From Prosthecobacter sp. (GTDB taxonomy: Bacteria > Verrucomicrobiota > Verrucomicrobiia > Verrucomicrobiales > Verrucomicrobiaceae): a stretch of DNA of 64,000 nucleotides. The notes below the pieces were generated by a model, which saw only the letters and a list, made by a program, of their open reading frames with translations, had not been told where the DNA came from and ran no database searches. Below, piece by piece: positions 1-8,408 of this stretch. The translations under genes and the position numbers were made by a program. The stretch lies in NCBI GenBank assembly GCA_019186985.1, contig JABARQ010000047.1, forward strand, positions 62,001-126,000. Reading direction: 5' to 3'. Every line of letters begins with the position of its first letter. The first letter of the stretch is position 1.

Positions 1-481
1 AGATGCGACCATGCTTCTGCACCGCCTTCACGATGGCCTGCTGCTCGGCGATGGTCCGCGCCAGCGGCTTTTCACCATAGATGTCCTTGCCGTTCTTCGC
101 CGCCTCGATCGCGGTCAGGGCATGCCAGTTGTCTGGCAGCGCCAGCATGACGGTGTCGATGTCCTTCCGGGCCATGACCTCGCGGTAGTCATGATAGCCC
201 TTGCAGTCCTGGTTCTTGTAATAGCCGTTCACAGCGCCCAGGGCCTTCCCAAGGTTGCCCTTGTCAATGTCACAGGCGGCAACCACCTGACAGTCGGTCT
301 CCTGAAGGAACTTCTGCGTGTTGCCCGGGCCCATCATGCCCCAGCCAAACACGGCCATGGTGATTTTGTTGGACGGCGCATTCTGGCCGAAAACAGAGGC
401 TGGCACAATGGAGGGAAACCCGATCGCGGCGGCGGACCTGGCGATGAACTGACGGCGGCTGGTGAAGGGGACTTTTTTCAT
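1..481 (-). CDS. Gfo/Idh/MocA-family oxidoreductase, Tat-exported (N-terminal part only)
   Basis: The reading frame runs off the left edge of the window, so only about 160 N-terminal residues are present. The start is the ATG at 479-481 (MKKVPFTSRRQFIARS). The SRRQFI twin-arginine motif followed by an Ala-rich hydrophobic stretch predicts Tat export, which is common for this family in PVC bacteria. A Rossmann fold follows: AVFGWGMMGPG, then VVAACDID, then a segment reading VMLALPDNWHA and a GKDIYGEKPLA segment, the classic family motif (EKP) that lies near the catalytic site. Family members are NAD(P)-dependent sugar or inositol dehydrogenases. The substrate cannot be told from this fragment. 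It is transcribed divergently from the cytochrome-like gene beginning at 628. Confidence 0.9.
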   Translation of the reverse strand, partial: MKKVPFTSRRQFIARSAAAIGFPSIVPASVFGQNAPSNKITMAVFGWGMMGPGNTQKFLQETDCQVVAACDIDKGNLGKALGAVNGYYKNQDCKGYHDYREVMARKDIDTVMLALPDNWHALTAIEAAKNGKDIYGEKPLARTIAEQQAIVKAVQKHGRI

Positions 482-627
482 GAGCCGACCCTTTTAAAGC
501 GCCCGGGGCGTCGGAGTCGAGCCCAAAGCTCCGGCGCGGCATAACTCCCATTGCTATCAAACCTGGGCCTTCCGATTGTCGTCCAAAAGAGTGAGGCAGA
601 CGCCTCGTACTAGACCCTTTGCCCCGA

Positions 628-3600
628 ATGCCGCCGCCCCCCTTCACCCGCCACATCGCCGTCGTGTTGCCTTTCTTCACGATCTCGGCCGGACTGGCCG
701 CGCCCTCGGCCGAGTCGCTGAAGTTTTTTGAGTCAAAGGTCCGTCCGGTCCTGGTCCAAAGCTGCCAGGAATGCCATGGCGAAAAAAAGCACAAGGGCGG
801 CCTGCGGCTCGACAACCTTCCCTACATCCTGCACGGCGGGGACCAGGGGCCGGCCATCGTCCCCCACAAGCCGGAGGAGTCACTGCTGATCAAGGCGGTG
901 AACCATGACATTGCCGACCTGGAAATGCCTCCGGACAGCAGGCTGCCGGAAGATCAGGTCAACGCCCTGAAGCAATGGATCGCCATGGGCGCCCCCTGGC
1001 CTGGGAATGAAGTTTCCGCCGCCAGACCGCCACGCCGTCCTGGCGAGTTCACCTCCGAGGACCGTGCCTGGTGGGCGTTCCAACCTGTCCGTGAGCCCGC
1101 TCTGCCGAAGCTCCGGCATGAAGGAAACGCCATCGACGCCTTCATCGAGGATGGCCGGCTGAAGGCAGGCCTCAAGGCGGTCCCGCAGGCATCCCCCGAG
1201 GAGCTCATCCGCCGCCTTTCCTTCGACCTCACGGGCCTTCCGCCGGCCCCGGATGAAGTCGCACAGTTTGTTCGCGAGTGCGCCTCCGGCACGGACCGGG
1301 CGGAGCACGCCTACGAGGCGCTGGTGAACCGGCTGCTGGCCTCGCCAAGGTTTGGAGAACGCATGGCGCAGCACTGGCTCGACCTGGTGCGCTATGCCGA
1401 GTCCGAGGGCTACCGGCTCGACGCCTACCGGCCCAACGTCTGGCCCTATCGCGACTATGTCATCGACTCCTTCAACCAGGACAAGCCCTACGACCAGTTC
1501 GTCAGGGAGCAGCTCGCGGGTGATGAACTGGCCCCGGGCGATCCGAAGAGCGAGATCGCGACCGCCTTTCTCCGCCATACCGTCTACGAATACAACCAGC
1601 GCGACGCCGAGGGCCAGTGGAGGACCATCATGAACGAGGTCACCGATGTCACGGCGGACGTCTTCCTCGGCATGAGCGTGCAGTGCGCCCAGTGCCACGA
1701 TCATAAGTTCGACCCCGTCCTGCAGAAGGATTATTACCGCCTGCAGTCCTTCCTCGCGAACATCACCTGGCCTGAGGACAAGAAGCTCGCCACGAAGGAG
1801 GAGATCGCCGCCCATGAGAGGCAGCATCAGGCCTGGCTTGAAGCCACCCGTGAGCCCCGCGCGGTCATTGACGGCATCCTCGAACCCCGCATCCAGGCGG
1901 CTCAGAAGAGCGCCATGGAGAAGTTTCCCGAGGAGGTCGTGGCCATGTGGAGGAAGCCTCGCGGGCAACGGACGCCTTATGAGGAGCAGATCGTCCAGCT
2001 TGCCTGGAGGCAGGCCGAATATGAGCGCTACCGCTTCAAGACCGACAAGATCAAGGAACCCGAGGCCACCCATCTACGCGAGGCCCAGGCAAGGCTGGCG
2101 GCCTTCGATCCTCTCAGGCCAAAACCGCTGCTGACCGCCTATGCCATCGGGGAAACCGGGCCCGTCGCCGGGAATGCCAGCTTCAAGACACGTCGTTCAG
2201 GGGAAGTCGCGGCCAAGCCAGGTTTTCTCACCATCCTGGATCCCGGAGACGCCAGGATTCCCGAACCGAGAACGGGCGCCACGACCAGCGGCCGCCGCAG
2301 CGTGCTCGCGGGCTGGTTTGCCAGCCCAGGCAACCCGCTCACCACGCGGGTCATCGTCAACCGCCTTTGGTCATGGCACTTCGGCCGCGGTATCGCAGGC
2401 ACTCCGAGCGACTTCGGCAGGCTCGGCGAACCTCCCACCCATCCCGAGCTTCTCGACTGGCTGACCGTGCAGTTCCTCAAAGGGGGCTGGAAGATGAAGC
2501 CGATCCACAAGATGATCGTCATGAGCGCCGCCTACCGCCAGAGCGCCCTGCTGAATGACGGCACGGCCTTGCAGGTCGATCCGGAAAACAGGCTGCTCTG
2601 GAGGTTTCCACCGCGCCGCCTCGACGCCGAACAGGCCCGTGATGCCGTGCTTCTGGCCAGCGGCGAGCTTGATCTGACGATGGGTGGAGAAGGCGTGGCC
2701 GCCACCGTGCCTCGCCGCAGCATCTACACCCGCAAGATCCGCAACACCCAGGACGCCTTCCTGCAAAGCCTCGACGCACCGCCGGGCTTCTCCAGCCTGC
2801 CCACCCGCGACGCCACCACCACGGCCACGCAGAGCCTGCTCATGATCAATGGCGAATGGCCGCTGGAGCGTGCGCGCAGCATGGCGGCCAGGCTTCTGAA
2901 GGAAAAACCGGCGAACGACGGCATCGCCGTGTCACGCGCCTACCAGCTCACCATGGGACGTGACCCGAGCCGGAGTGAATCCAGGGACGCCCTGGACTTC
3001 CTGACCAGCCAGCGTGCCAGCCTCAAAAAATCCCTGCCGCCACCTCCGTCGGCCATGCCTGCCGTGACTGACGCGGCCGCCTATTTCGGTGTCCCCTCGC
3101 CCACAAGGACCACGAAGACGCTCTGGATGGAGCCCGGTGGCAGGAACGAGAAGCTGAGGATCAGCAGCACGAACGGCCTGGAGGGAGACGCCTTTGCCAT
3201 CGAGGCCGTCATCCACCTGAAAAGCCTCTATCCCAGCGGCTCCGTGCGCACCATCGCCTCCCGCTGGGACAACAGCAAGACGGCCCGCGGCTGGGCCTTC
3301 GGCGTGACGAGTGAAAAATCCGCCTACAAGCCTAACAATTTAATCGTCCAGCTGGTCGGCGAGGACTTCCAGGGAAGCCTGGCCTACGAGGTCGTGGCAA
3401 GCGGCCTGCGAATCCCCCTTGGCAGGCCCTACTACGTGGCCGCCATCCTGAACAACGGGCCTGCGGAAGGCCGCACAAACGGCGGCAGCATCACCTTCCA
3501 TGCCCGTGACCTGGGCGACCCCGCCGCCGCCATGCAGACCGTGACCGTGCCACATTCGATCTGCGGCGGCCATGTCAGCCCGGAATGCCCGCTTTACATC

Positions 3601-3894
3601 GGTGGACGCGACAAGGACAAGGCCAGCCTCTGGCATGGTGCAATCTCCAGGGTCGTGCTTCGGCAGGGCGGTCTTGAGCCGGGCAGGCTGATGGCCTGGG
3701 TGGGCATGAACGACCCCGCCTGCCTTGTCGATGTGAACGCCGACCTCGCCGGTGAACAGCTCAAGTCCGGCTGGAAGTGGGAGTCTTCCGCCCCGGCCGT
3801 GCTGCCAGGCGGAGGCGTTGATCCAGCACGCGAGGCTCTGGCCGACCTCTGCCATGTGCTGCTGAACGCCAGCGAATTTTTCTACCTTCACTGA
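628..3894 (+). CDS. PSD1/cytochrome c-like protein (PSCyt1-DUF1549-DUF1553) with LamG-like insert
   Basis: A 1088-residue exported protein of the 'PSD1 and planctomycete cytochrome C domain' family. I chose the ATG at 628 rather than a TTG nine bases earlier, because a signal peptide follows directly. A heme-type CQECH motif lies at about residues 46-50 (genomic 763-777), followed by the DUF1549 region with the second family signature CAQCHDHKFDPV near residue 355. DUF1553 starts near residue 555 (NRLWSWHFGRG, then SDFGRLGEPPTHPELLDWL). About 200 residues resembling a LamG/concanavalin-like beta-sandwich sit near residues 850-1050, before the typical DUF1553 ending LCHVLLNASEFFYLH. Function in this family is unproven; a periplasmic redox or polysaccharide role is suspected. 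The usual DUF1501 partner gene is not downstream: the next gene is convergent and unrelated. Confidence 0.93.
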   Translation: MPPPPFTRHIAVVLPFFTISAGLAAPSAESLKFFESKVRPVLVQSCQECHGEKKHKGGLRLDNLPYILHGGDQGPAIVPHKPEESLLIKAVNHDIADLEMPPDSRLPEDQVNALKQWIAMGAPWPGNEVSAARPPRRPGEFTSEDRAWWAFQPVREPALPKLRHEGNAIDAFIEDGRLKAGLKAVPQASPEELIRRLSFDLTGLPPAPDEVAQFVRECASGTDRAEHAYEALVNRLLASPRFGERMAQHWLDLVRYAESEGYRLDAYRPNVWPYRDYVIDSFNQDKPYDQFVREQLAGDELAPGDPKSEIATAFLRHTVYEYNQRDAEGQWRTIMNEVTDVTADVFLGMSVQCAQCHDHKFDPVLQKDYYRLQSFLANITWPEDKKLATKEEIAAHERQHQAWLEATREPRAVIDGILEPRIQAAQKSAMEKFPEEVVAMWRKPRGQRTPYEEQIVQLAWRQAEYERYRFKTDKIKEPEATHLREAQARLAAFDPLRPKPLLTAYAIGETGPVAGNASFKTRRSGEVAAKPGFLTILDPGDARIPEPRTGATTSGRRSVLAGWFASPGNPLTTRVIVNRLWSWHFGRGIAGTPSDFGRLGEPPTHPELLDWLTVQFLKGGWKMKPIHKMIVMSAAYRQSALLNDGTALQVDPENRLLWRFPPRRLDAEQARDAVLLASGELDLTMGGEGVAATVPRRSIYTRKIRNTQDAFLQSLDAPPGFSSLPTRDATTTATQSLLMINGEWPLERARSMAARLLKEKPANDGIAVSRAYQLTMGRDPSRSESRDALDFLTSQRASLKKSLPPPPSAMPAVTDAAAYFGVPSPTRTTKTLWMEPGGRNEKLRISSTNGLEGDAFAIEAVIHLKSLYPSGSVRTIASRWDNSKTARGWAFGVTSEKSAYKPNNLIVQLVGEDFQGSLAYEVVASGLRIPLGRPYYVAAILNNGPAEGRTNGGSITFHARDLGDPAAAMQTVTVPHSICGGHVSPECPLYIGGRDKDKASLWHGAISRVVLRQGGLEPGRLMAWVGMNDPACLVDVNADLAGEQLKSGWKWESSAPAVLPGGGVDPAREALADLCHVLLNASEFFYLH

Positions 3895-3901
3895 AGCGGT
3901 T

Positions 3902-5050
3902 TCAGGATCGGCCTGCGGCCTCTTCATCAAGCCCGGAGGCCGCCTGCTCAAAACCTGAGGCCAGCTCCTGCCATTCGTCCCTGCCGGTCTGCCAGCCGCC
4001 GCTGACACGCACGACGCGGCGCAGTTCATCCCAGTCCGCACCGAGCGCCTGAACGACGACGGAGGAGCCTTCCCTCCCGGAGCTGCAGGCTGAACCCGTG
4101 GAGATGGCCAGGCCCAGCCGGCTGAGCCGGGTGAGCCACTTGAGGTTGGGGTGACGAGGCATCACCATGAGCACCGTGTTCCAGAGACGGGGCGCGCCTT
4201 CGCTGATCACACGCAGCCCGGGAAACAGGGCCTTCATGCGCTCAATGAACTCGTCACGCAGGCTGCCTTGCCGGACCGCCACGGATTCAAGGTCAGCGGC
4301 CAGATGCTCCAGCGCAGCCGCCACCGCCTCGACAGCAGGCAGGTTTTCCGTTCCGGCGCGCCGCCCTGCCTCCTGGGGTCCGCCAACCAAAAGTGGAAAA
4401 GATTCCTGCTCGTCGGCCAGCAGCAGGAACCCCGCGCCCTTTGCCCCGCCGAACTTGTGTCCGCTGACCGTCACATAATCGCAGGCGCCCAGCCTTGATG
4501 AGTCCATCTTGCCCACCCACTGGGATGCATCGGCATGAAACCTCACGCCATGACTGCGGCAGAGCGTGAGGAGTTCCGGCCAGGGCTGCAGCACACCGCT
4601 CTCATTGTTGGCCGCCATGACGGAAACGAGCGCAGGACGGTGTCGTCGGATCACGTCCTCGAGCCGCCCGACGGTCACCCGGCCATGTTCATCCACCGGG
4701 ATCTCGGTCACGCGGGCCCTTCCCAGCCACGAGCGGGCTGCTTCGCGGACGCTGGGATGCTCCACGGCGGAAATGGCCACGCAGGCATCGGGCGCCAGGC
4801 AGCGCGACAGGCCCGCGAAGAGCATGTTGTTCGCCTCGGTCGCCCCGGAGGTGAAAACCAGTCGTTCAGGCTCCGCCCCAAGCAAATCGGCTAGCCTGGC
4901 ACGCACGGTCTCCAGGGCTTGGCTGGCCAGCCCCGCCTCCCTGTAGAGGCTGGACGGATTGTGCCAGTGCCTGTCACTGGCACGCAGCCAGGCCTCACGC
5001 GCCGCCGGCAGCAGCGGCGTGGTGGCGTTGTGATCAAAGTAGGCAGGCAT
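3902..5050 (-). CDS. Cysteine desulfurase (NifS/IscS-like, class V aminotransferase)
   Basis: A 382-residue PLP enzyme of the fold-type I class V group that removes sulfur from L-cysteine for Fe-S cluster or thio-cofactor assembly. The N-terminus YFDHNATTP is the family signature. His98 (VEHPS), Asp174 (FHADASQ) and the Schiff-base Lys199 (SGHKFGGAKG) are present, as is the sulfur-carrying Cys322 in STGSACSSG. The length is normal for IscS/NifS. No iscU, iscR or sufB-type gene is adjacent, so whether it feeds Fe-S assembly or another thiolation pathway is open. It lies 15 bp downstream of a YkgJ-type cysteine-cluster gene on the same strand, and the two probably form one transcript. It converges with the PSD1 gene, with 7 bp between stops. 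Confidence 0.95.
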   Translation of the reverse strand: MPAYFDHNATTPLLPAAREAWLRASDRHWHNPSSLYREAGLASQALETVRARLADLLGAEPERLVFTSGATEANNMLFAGLSRCLAPDACVAISAVEHPSVREAARSWLGRARVTEIPVDEHGRVTVGRLEDVIRRHRPALVSVMAANNESGVLQPWPELLTLCRSHGVRFHADASQWVGKMDSSRLGACDYVTVSGHKFGGAKGAGFLLLADEQESFPLLVGGPQEAGRRAGTENLPAVEAVAAALEHLAADLESVAVRQGSLRDEFIERMKALFPGLRVISEGAPRLWNTVLMVMPRHPNLKWLTRLSRLGLAISTGSACSSGREGSSVVVQALGADWDELRRVVRVSGGWQTGRDEWQELASGFEQAASGLDEEAAGRS

Positions 5051-5065
5051 GGCCGGAACAGCCTA

Positions 5066-5509
5066 CTACGATCCGATGAGACACTTTTCCAGCGTTCTCG
5101 CCCCATCTCCCCCGAGCTTCTCATCCAGGGCCTCCAGACGCTGGATGAGGTCGATGACATGCCTGCGTGGATACATGCCGCCTGCCGCATCACAAAAATG
5201 GGTGCGGCACCCGAACGGCCGGTGCTGGTAGGCCGTGCAGCGCCCATCCTGGCCCAGCAGCGGGCAGGCTCCATCAGGGCGCGCCTTGACCTCGCGCCTC
5301 CCCGAGGCCCGCACGCCCTGCTGAAGATACAGGGCTTCTCCAAGGGTGAGCATCGGTGTGCGCCGTGTCAGCCGAAACTGACAGCAACCGGTGGTCATCT
5401 GACAGTTCCGTGGCAGGACGCGCTTCTCCAGCTCGCCATAAACGGCCTTCACCTCCTCACGATCCTCCGGCTTCAGGGCCGGGACATTCTTGTTCCTGGG
5501 GCGGGACAT
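5066..5509 (-). CDS. YkgJ-family cysteine-cluster protein (putative zinc/iron-chelate binding)
   Basis: A 147-residue cytoplasmic protein rich in cysteines with the spacing of the YkgJ/CxxCxxCC family: NCQMTTGCC near residues 35-42, then ACPLLGQDGRCTAYQHRPFGCRTHFC spread over about 80-108, with a last Cys near the C-terminus. Such proteins are thought to bind a metal or Fe-S cluster; the biochemical role is not established. Its position directly upstream of a cysteine desulfurase gene (15 bp gap, same strand) fits a cluster-binding protein served by that enzyme, but this is inference from context. The ATG at 5507-5509 is the only sensible start. Upstream, the Wza-like gene ends 15 bp away, so the unit may extend from the export genes. 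Confidence 0.85.
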   Translation of the reverse strand: MSRPRNKNVPALKPEDREEVKAVYGELEKRVLPRNCQMTTGCCQFRLTRRTPMLTLGEALYLQQGVRASGRREVKARPDGACPLLGQDGRCTAYQHRPFGCRTHFCDAAGGMYPRRHVIDLIQRLEALDEKLGGDGARTLEKCLIGS

Positions 5510-5524
5510 CCGGATCAGGCGGGC

Positions 5525-6091
5525 TCACTCGGGCACAATGATCTGGTCGTCAGGCTGCACCACCACGTCGACGCCAGGATTCCCCGTTCCATTGGAAAGG
5601 TTGTGAACCGTCGGGGCCTGCCCGGCGCGGACCAGCTTGACCTTTTTCATGCTGCCGTAGGGGGTTGGCCCTCCGGCGGTCATGATGGCCTGTGAAAGGG
5701 TCATGCCCTGGCGATAAGGGACGGCTCCAGGCTTGTTGACGCCGGTCACCGTGACCGTGCGCATGGTGGCCGTGCTTTCACCGCCATCAATGGAGACGAC
5801 GACGGTGGGCCGGGTGTAGATCTCCTCATGGATGTACTTTTGCTCGATCACCCTCTGCAGCGAGGATGGCTTGAAGCCCGAAGCCTTGACATTGCCGATG
5901 TAAAGCAGCGGTATGGTGCCGTCCTCACCCACGGTGTAAACGCCGCGGATCTGGGCGATCTCATTGTCGGGAATGCCACCCACCGAGACGGTGATGCGGT
6001 CGCCCGGACGCAGCGGCAGCTCACCGCTTTGCGCAAACAACACGGAAACCATGCCCAGCCAGGCAGCGATGATGGAAAGCGATGTTTTCAT
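5525..6091 (-). CDS. Polysaccharide export protein (Wza/OPX-like, SLBB)
   Basis: A 188-residue secreted protein with an N-terminal signal (MKTSLSIIAAWLGMVSVLFAQ). The poly_export domain begins at LRPGDRITVSVGGIPD and is followed by a single SLBB-type segment (VTVTGVNKPGAVPYRQGMT) and a C-terminal PDDQIIVPE. The family forms or guides the periplasmic-outer membrane channel for capsule or exopolysaccharide export. At under 200 residues this is a short OPX protein without the large domain 4 of E. coli Wza, so it may not itself cross the outer membrane; the beta-barrel protein encoded at 8409-9608 could supply that function. The gene lies 9 bp downstream of the Wzc-like kinase gene and is almost certainly cotranscribed with it. 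Confidence 0.9.
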   Translation of the reverse strand: MKTSLSIIAAWLGMVSVLFAQSGELPLRPGDRITVSVGGIPDNEIAQIRGVYTVGEDGTIPLLYIGNVKASGFKPSSLQRVIEQKYIHEEIYTRPTVVVSIDGGESTATMRTVTVTGVNKPGAVPYRQGMTLSQAIMTAGGPTPYGSMKKVKLVRAGQAPTVHNLSNGTGNPGVDVVVQPDDQIIVPE

Positions 6092-6100
6092 GGAGTTGGT

Positions 6101-8296
6101 TCAGAAGATGTCCCCGCGCGGCGACTTCGCAGCAGGAGCGGATGGCGCACCCGCGACGGCGGGTGCTTCAGCTCGCCGTGAGCGCCTGCGGCGGGGCTGC
6201 TCACCTCCGGCGGCACTCGCATTGCCAGGGGTGTAGTAGGTGTAGTAGCTGGTGTAGTATTGATATTGGGAGTCGCTGCGGACGTCGACGTTGTTCAGCA
6301 CCACGCCCAGCACGCGTCCGCCGACGTTCTCGACCGTCTGCTTCACGCGCATGAGCATGTGGCGCGGCAGCTTGCGGTGCTGGACCACAAGCATCGTCAT
6401 GTCGGCCTCGTTGGCCAGGACGGACGCATCACTGACACCGAGGATCGGCGGCGAGTCGATCAGCACGAGGTCAAACCGGCTCTTCACGTCCGCGATGAGC
6501 TCGCTCATGCGCTCCGAGTTGAGGATGCCGGCGCTGTCGGCTGGAAGCAGGCCGCTGGGGAGGAAGTACAGGTTGTCCACCGGGGTCCGCATCACGACCT
6601 CCTCCAGCCGCGCCGGAGTCATGAGGTAGTTCGTCAGTCCGGTGGCGTTGCTGACGTCAAACAGGCGGTGAAGGCTTGGACGCCTCAGGTCCGCATCGAT
6701 CAGCAGCACGCTGTAGCCGCCCTGGGCGCAGACGGTCGCCAGGTTGCAGAGGGTGGTTGACTTGCCCTCCCCCGCCCCTCCGCTGGTGACGGTGATGCAG
6801 TTCGCCTCCGGGTTGCGGCGGTTGAACTCAATGTTGGTTCGCAGGATCCGGTAGGCCTCGGCGTCAGGGTTGAAACCGCTGGTGCGATGAAGCACGCCGA
6901 CATCCTTGGGGACGACGGCCAGGACCGGCACGCCCAGGAAGCGCTCCACGTCATCCAGGCTCTTGACCGTGGTGTCCATGTACTCCAGGAAGAAGGCCAG
7001 CCCCAGGCCGAACATGAGGCCGAGGACGGCACCCAGCGAAAGGTTGACCGCCACGTTCGGCTTGGTGGGCCGGGGCTCCACCTCCGCCTTCGCATAAATG
7101 GTTGCCGGCGACTTGACCAGCTGCAGGTCGGCGTTGGTCTCGGAGTACTTCTCCTTGAACTTCACCAGCAGGGCTTCGATGTAGGTCACCTCGTCCTTGG
7201 CGGTCTTGTATTCGTTGAAGGCCGACTGCTGGTCGAGAAGGTCCTTCTTGGCTCCTTCGTTGAAGGCCTGAAGCGACTCCCTCCGCTTCTTCGCAGCTTC
7301 AAGCCTGCTGGCGAGGCCCTGGAGATGCCCCTTGGTCTCGCCCGAAATCAGCTCCTTGTATTTGCTGACCTGGCTGTCGATGCCTTGCACCTGGGGATGC
7401 CTCCTGCCAAGTCCCTGCTGGACCAGGCCTTCACGAGCAACCAGGAGTTCCTGGTACTTGGCCATCATGGAGGCGACATTGGGATTTTCCAGGCGCAGCC
7501 CGGAGGCCCGGGTCACCAGGTCGTCGGCACTGAGGCTGGAAAGCTGTTCCATCTCCGCTGACAGCGACTGGACCTCCAGATCCGCCTGCAGCAGGGCCTG
7601 TTCACGGGAAACGACCATGGAGTCCTCGGTGGTCTGGATCGTGGCCCCCGGCGTGATTGAAGGCCCGCCGCCGGGCATCCAGTCCCCCACGATCCCTGCT
7701 TTCTTTTTCGCCTCCTGCATCTTGAGCCGGGCCTGATCCCTCAGCTGCTCCTGCTCCGCAATCTGCTTGCCCATGCGTTCCAGCGCCTCGCTCTTCTGCT
7801 TCGACTCTATGTCAATGCGCTGGGTCATGTAGCTCGAGGCGACGGCGTTGGCGACCTCGGCGGCCAGGGCGGGATCCTGGTCATAGTATTCGATCACCAC
7901 AAAGTCCGACCGGACGCTGGACTGGGTGTCCAGGTTGCTGCGCAGCTTGGCCAGAGCGGCCTGGCGCGTCGGCAGGGCCCAGCGGCCTTGAAGCTCCAGC
8001 TTGTCGACGACCGGGTAGAGGGTCTCGGGTTTTGTGATGCTCTCGAACTCGTTTTTGATCACCACATCACCTGCCATGAACTCCTCGGCCCCCCTGTTGA
8101 AAACCTGCACCTTGTTGGTCAGGCGCTCGATCTTCATCTCGACCCGTCCGCGGTACTTTCGCGGCATGATGTAGGTGATGATGGCGGCCGTTGCGAAGAC
8201 CAGAAGGAAGGAGAGGCTGATCAGGCCAAGCCGGTTGCGGATGACCTGCCAGGAGTCGACCGCCTGTCTCTGCATTTCGTGGCCCGCATCGTTCAT
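6101..8296 (-). CDS. Polysaccharide co-polymerase / tyrosine autokinase (Wzc-like, Wzz + BY-kinase)
   Basis: A 731-residue inner-membrane protein. A first membrane segment (residues about 22-42) is followed by a Wzz chain-length domain, a long periplasmic coiled-coil region (about 160-400), a second membrane segment (about 425-445) and a cytoplasmic BY-kinase domain. The kinase has Walker A GGAGEGKST (506-514), Walker A' LLIDADLRRPS (about 531-541) and Walker B LVLIDSPP (about 611-618). A tyrosine cluster (QYQYYTSYYTYYT, residues 677-689) follows, the expected autophosphorylation tail, and then an unusual basic Ala/Pro/Arg tail of about 40 residues. It controls polymer length and export together with the Wza-like protein encoded 9 bp downstream. 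No glycosyltransferases are in this window, so the polymer is unknown. Confidence 0.95.
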   Translation of the reverse strand: MNDAGHEMQRQAVDSWQVIRNRLGLISLSFLLVFATAAIITYIMPRKYRGRVEMKIERLTNKVQVFNRGAEEFMAGDVVIKNEFESITKPETLYPVVDKLELQGRWALPTRQAALAKLRSNLDTQSSVRSDFVVIEYYDQDPALAAEVANAVASSYMTQRIDIESKQKSEALERMGKQIAEQEQLRDQARLKMQEAKKKAGIVGDWMPGGGPSITPGATIQTTEDSMVVSREQALLQADLEVQSLSAEMEQLSSLSADDLVTRASGLRLENPNVASMMAKYQELLVAREGLVQQGLGRRHPQVQGIDSQVSKYKELISGETKGHLQGLASRLEAAKKRRESLQAFNEGAKKDLLDQQSAFNEYKTAKDEVTYIEALLVKFKEKYSETNADLQLVKSPATIYAKAEVEPRPTKPNVAVNLSLGAVLGLMFGLGLAFFLEYMDTTVKSLDDVERFLGVPVLAVVPKDVGVLHRTSGFNPDAEAYRILRTNIEFNRRNPEANCITVTSGGAGEGKSTTLCNLATVCAQGGYSVLLIDADLRRPSLHRLFDVSNATGLTNYLMTPARLEEVVMRTPVDNLYFLPSGLLPADSAGILNSERMSELIADVKSRFDLVLIDSPPILGVSDASVLANEADMTMLVVQHRKLPRHMLMRVKQTVENVGGRVLGVVLNNVDVRSDSQYQYYTSYYTYYTPGNASAAGGEQPRRRRSRRAEAPAVAGAPSAPAAKSPRGDIF

Positions 8297-8344
8297 GTTG
8301 CCTGGATATTAGTGTTTGTTAGGTATTCTGCATCCTGCAATCAA

Positions 8345-8371
8345 GCCAGCGGCAAGGAGGCTGCCGCTGGC
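8345..8371 (-). terminator. Hairpin between outer-membrane barrel gene and kinase gene
   Basis: A perfect 10-bp stem GCCAGCGGCA / TGCCGCTGGC (8345-8354 with 8362-8371) with a 7-base loop lies in the 112-bp gap between two genes read on the minus strand. In that direction only a weak T-rich sequence (TTGATTGC) follows, so it could be a weak terminator, an attenuator that lowers kinase expression relative to the barrel, or an RNA-stabilising element. Confidence 0.4.
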
Positions 8372-8408
8372 CGGTGGGGTGGGGAAGGCTTGTCAGTGAA
8401 CGAGTCGC

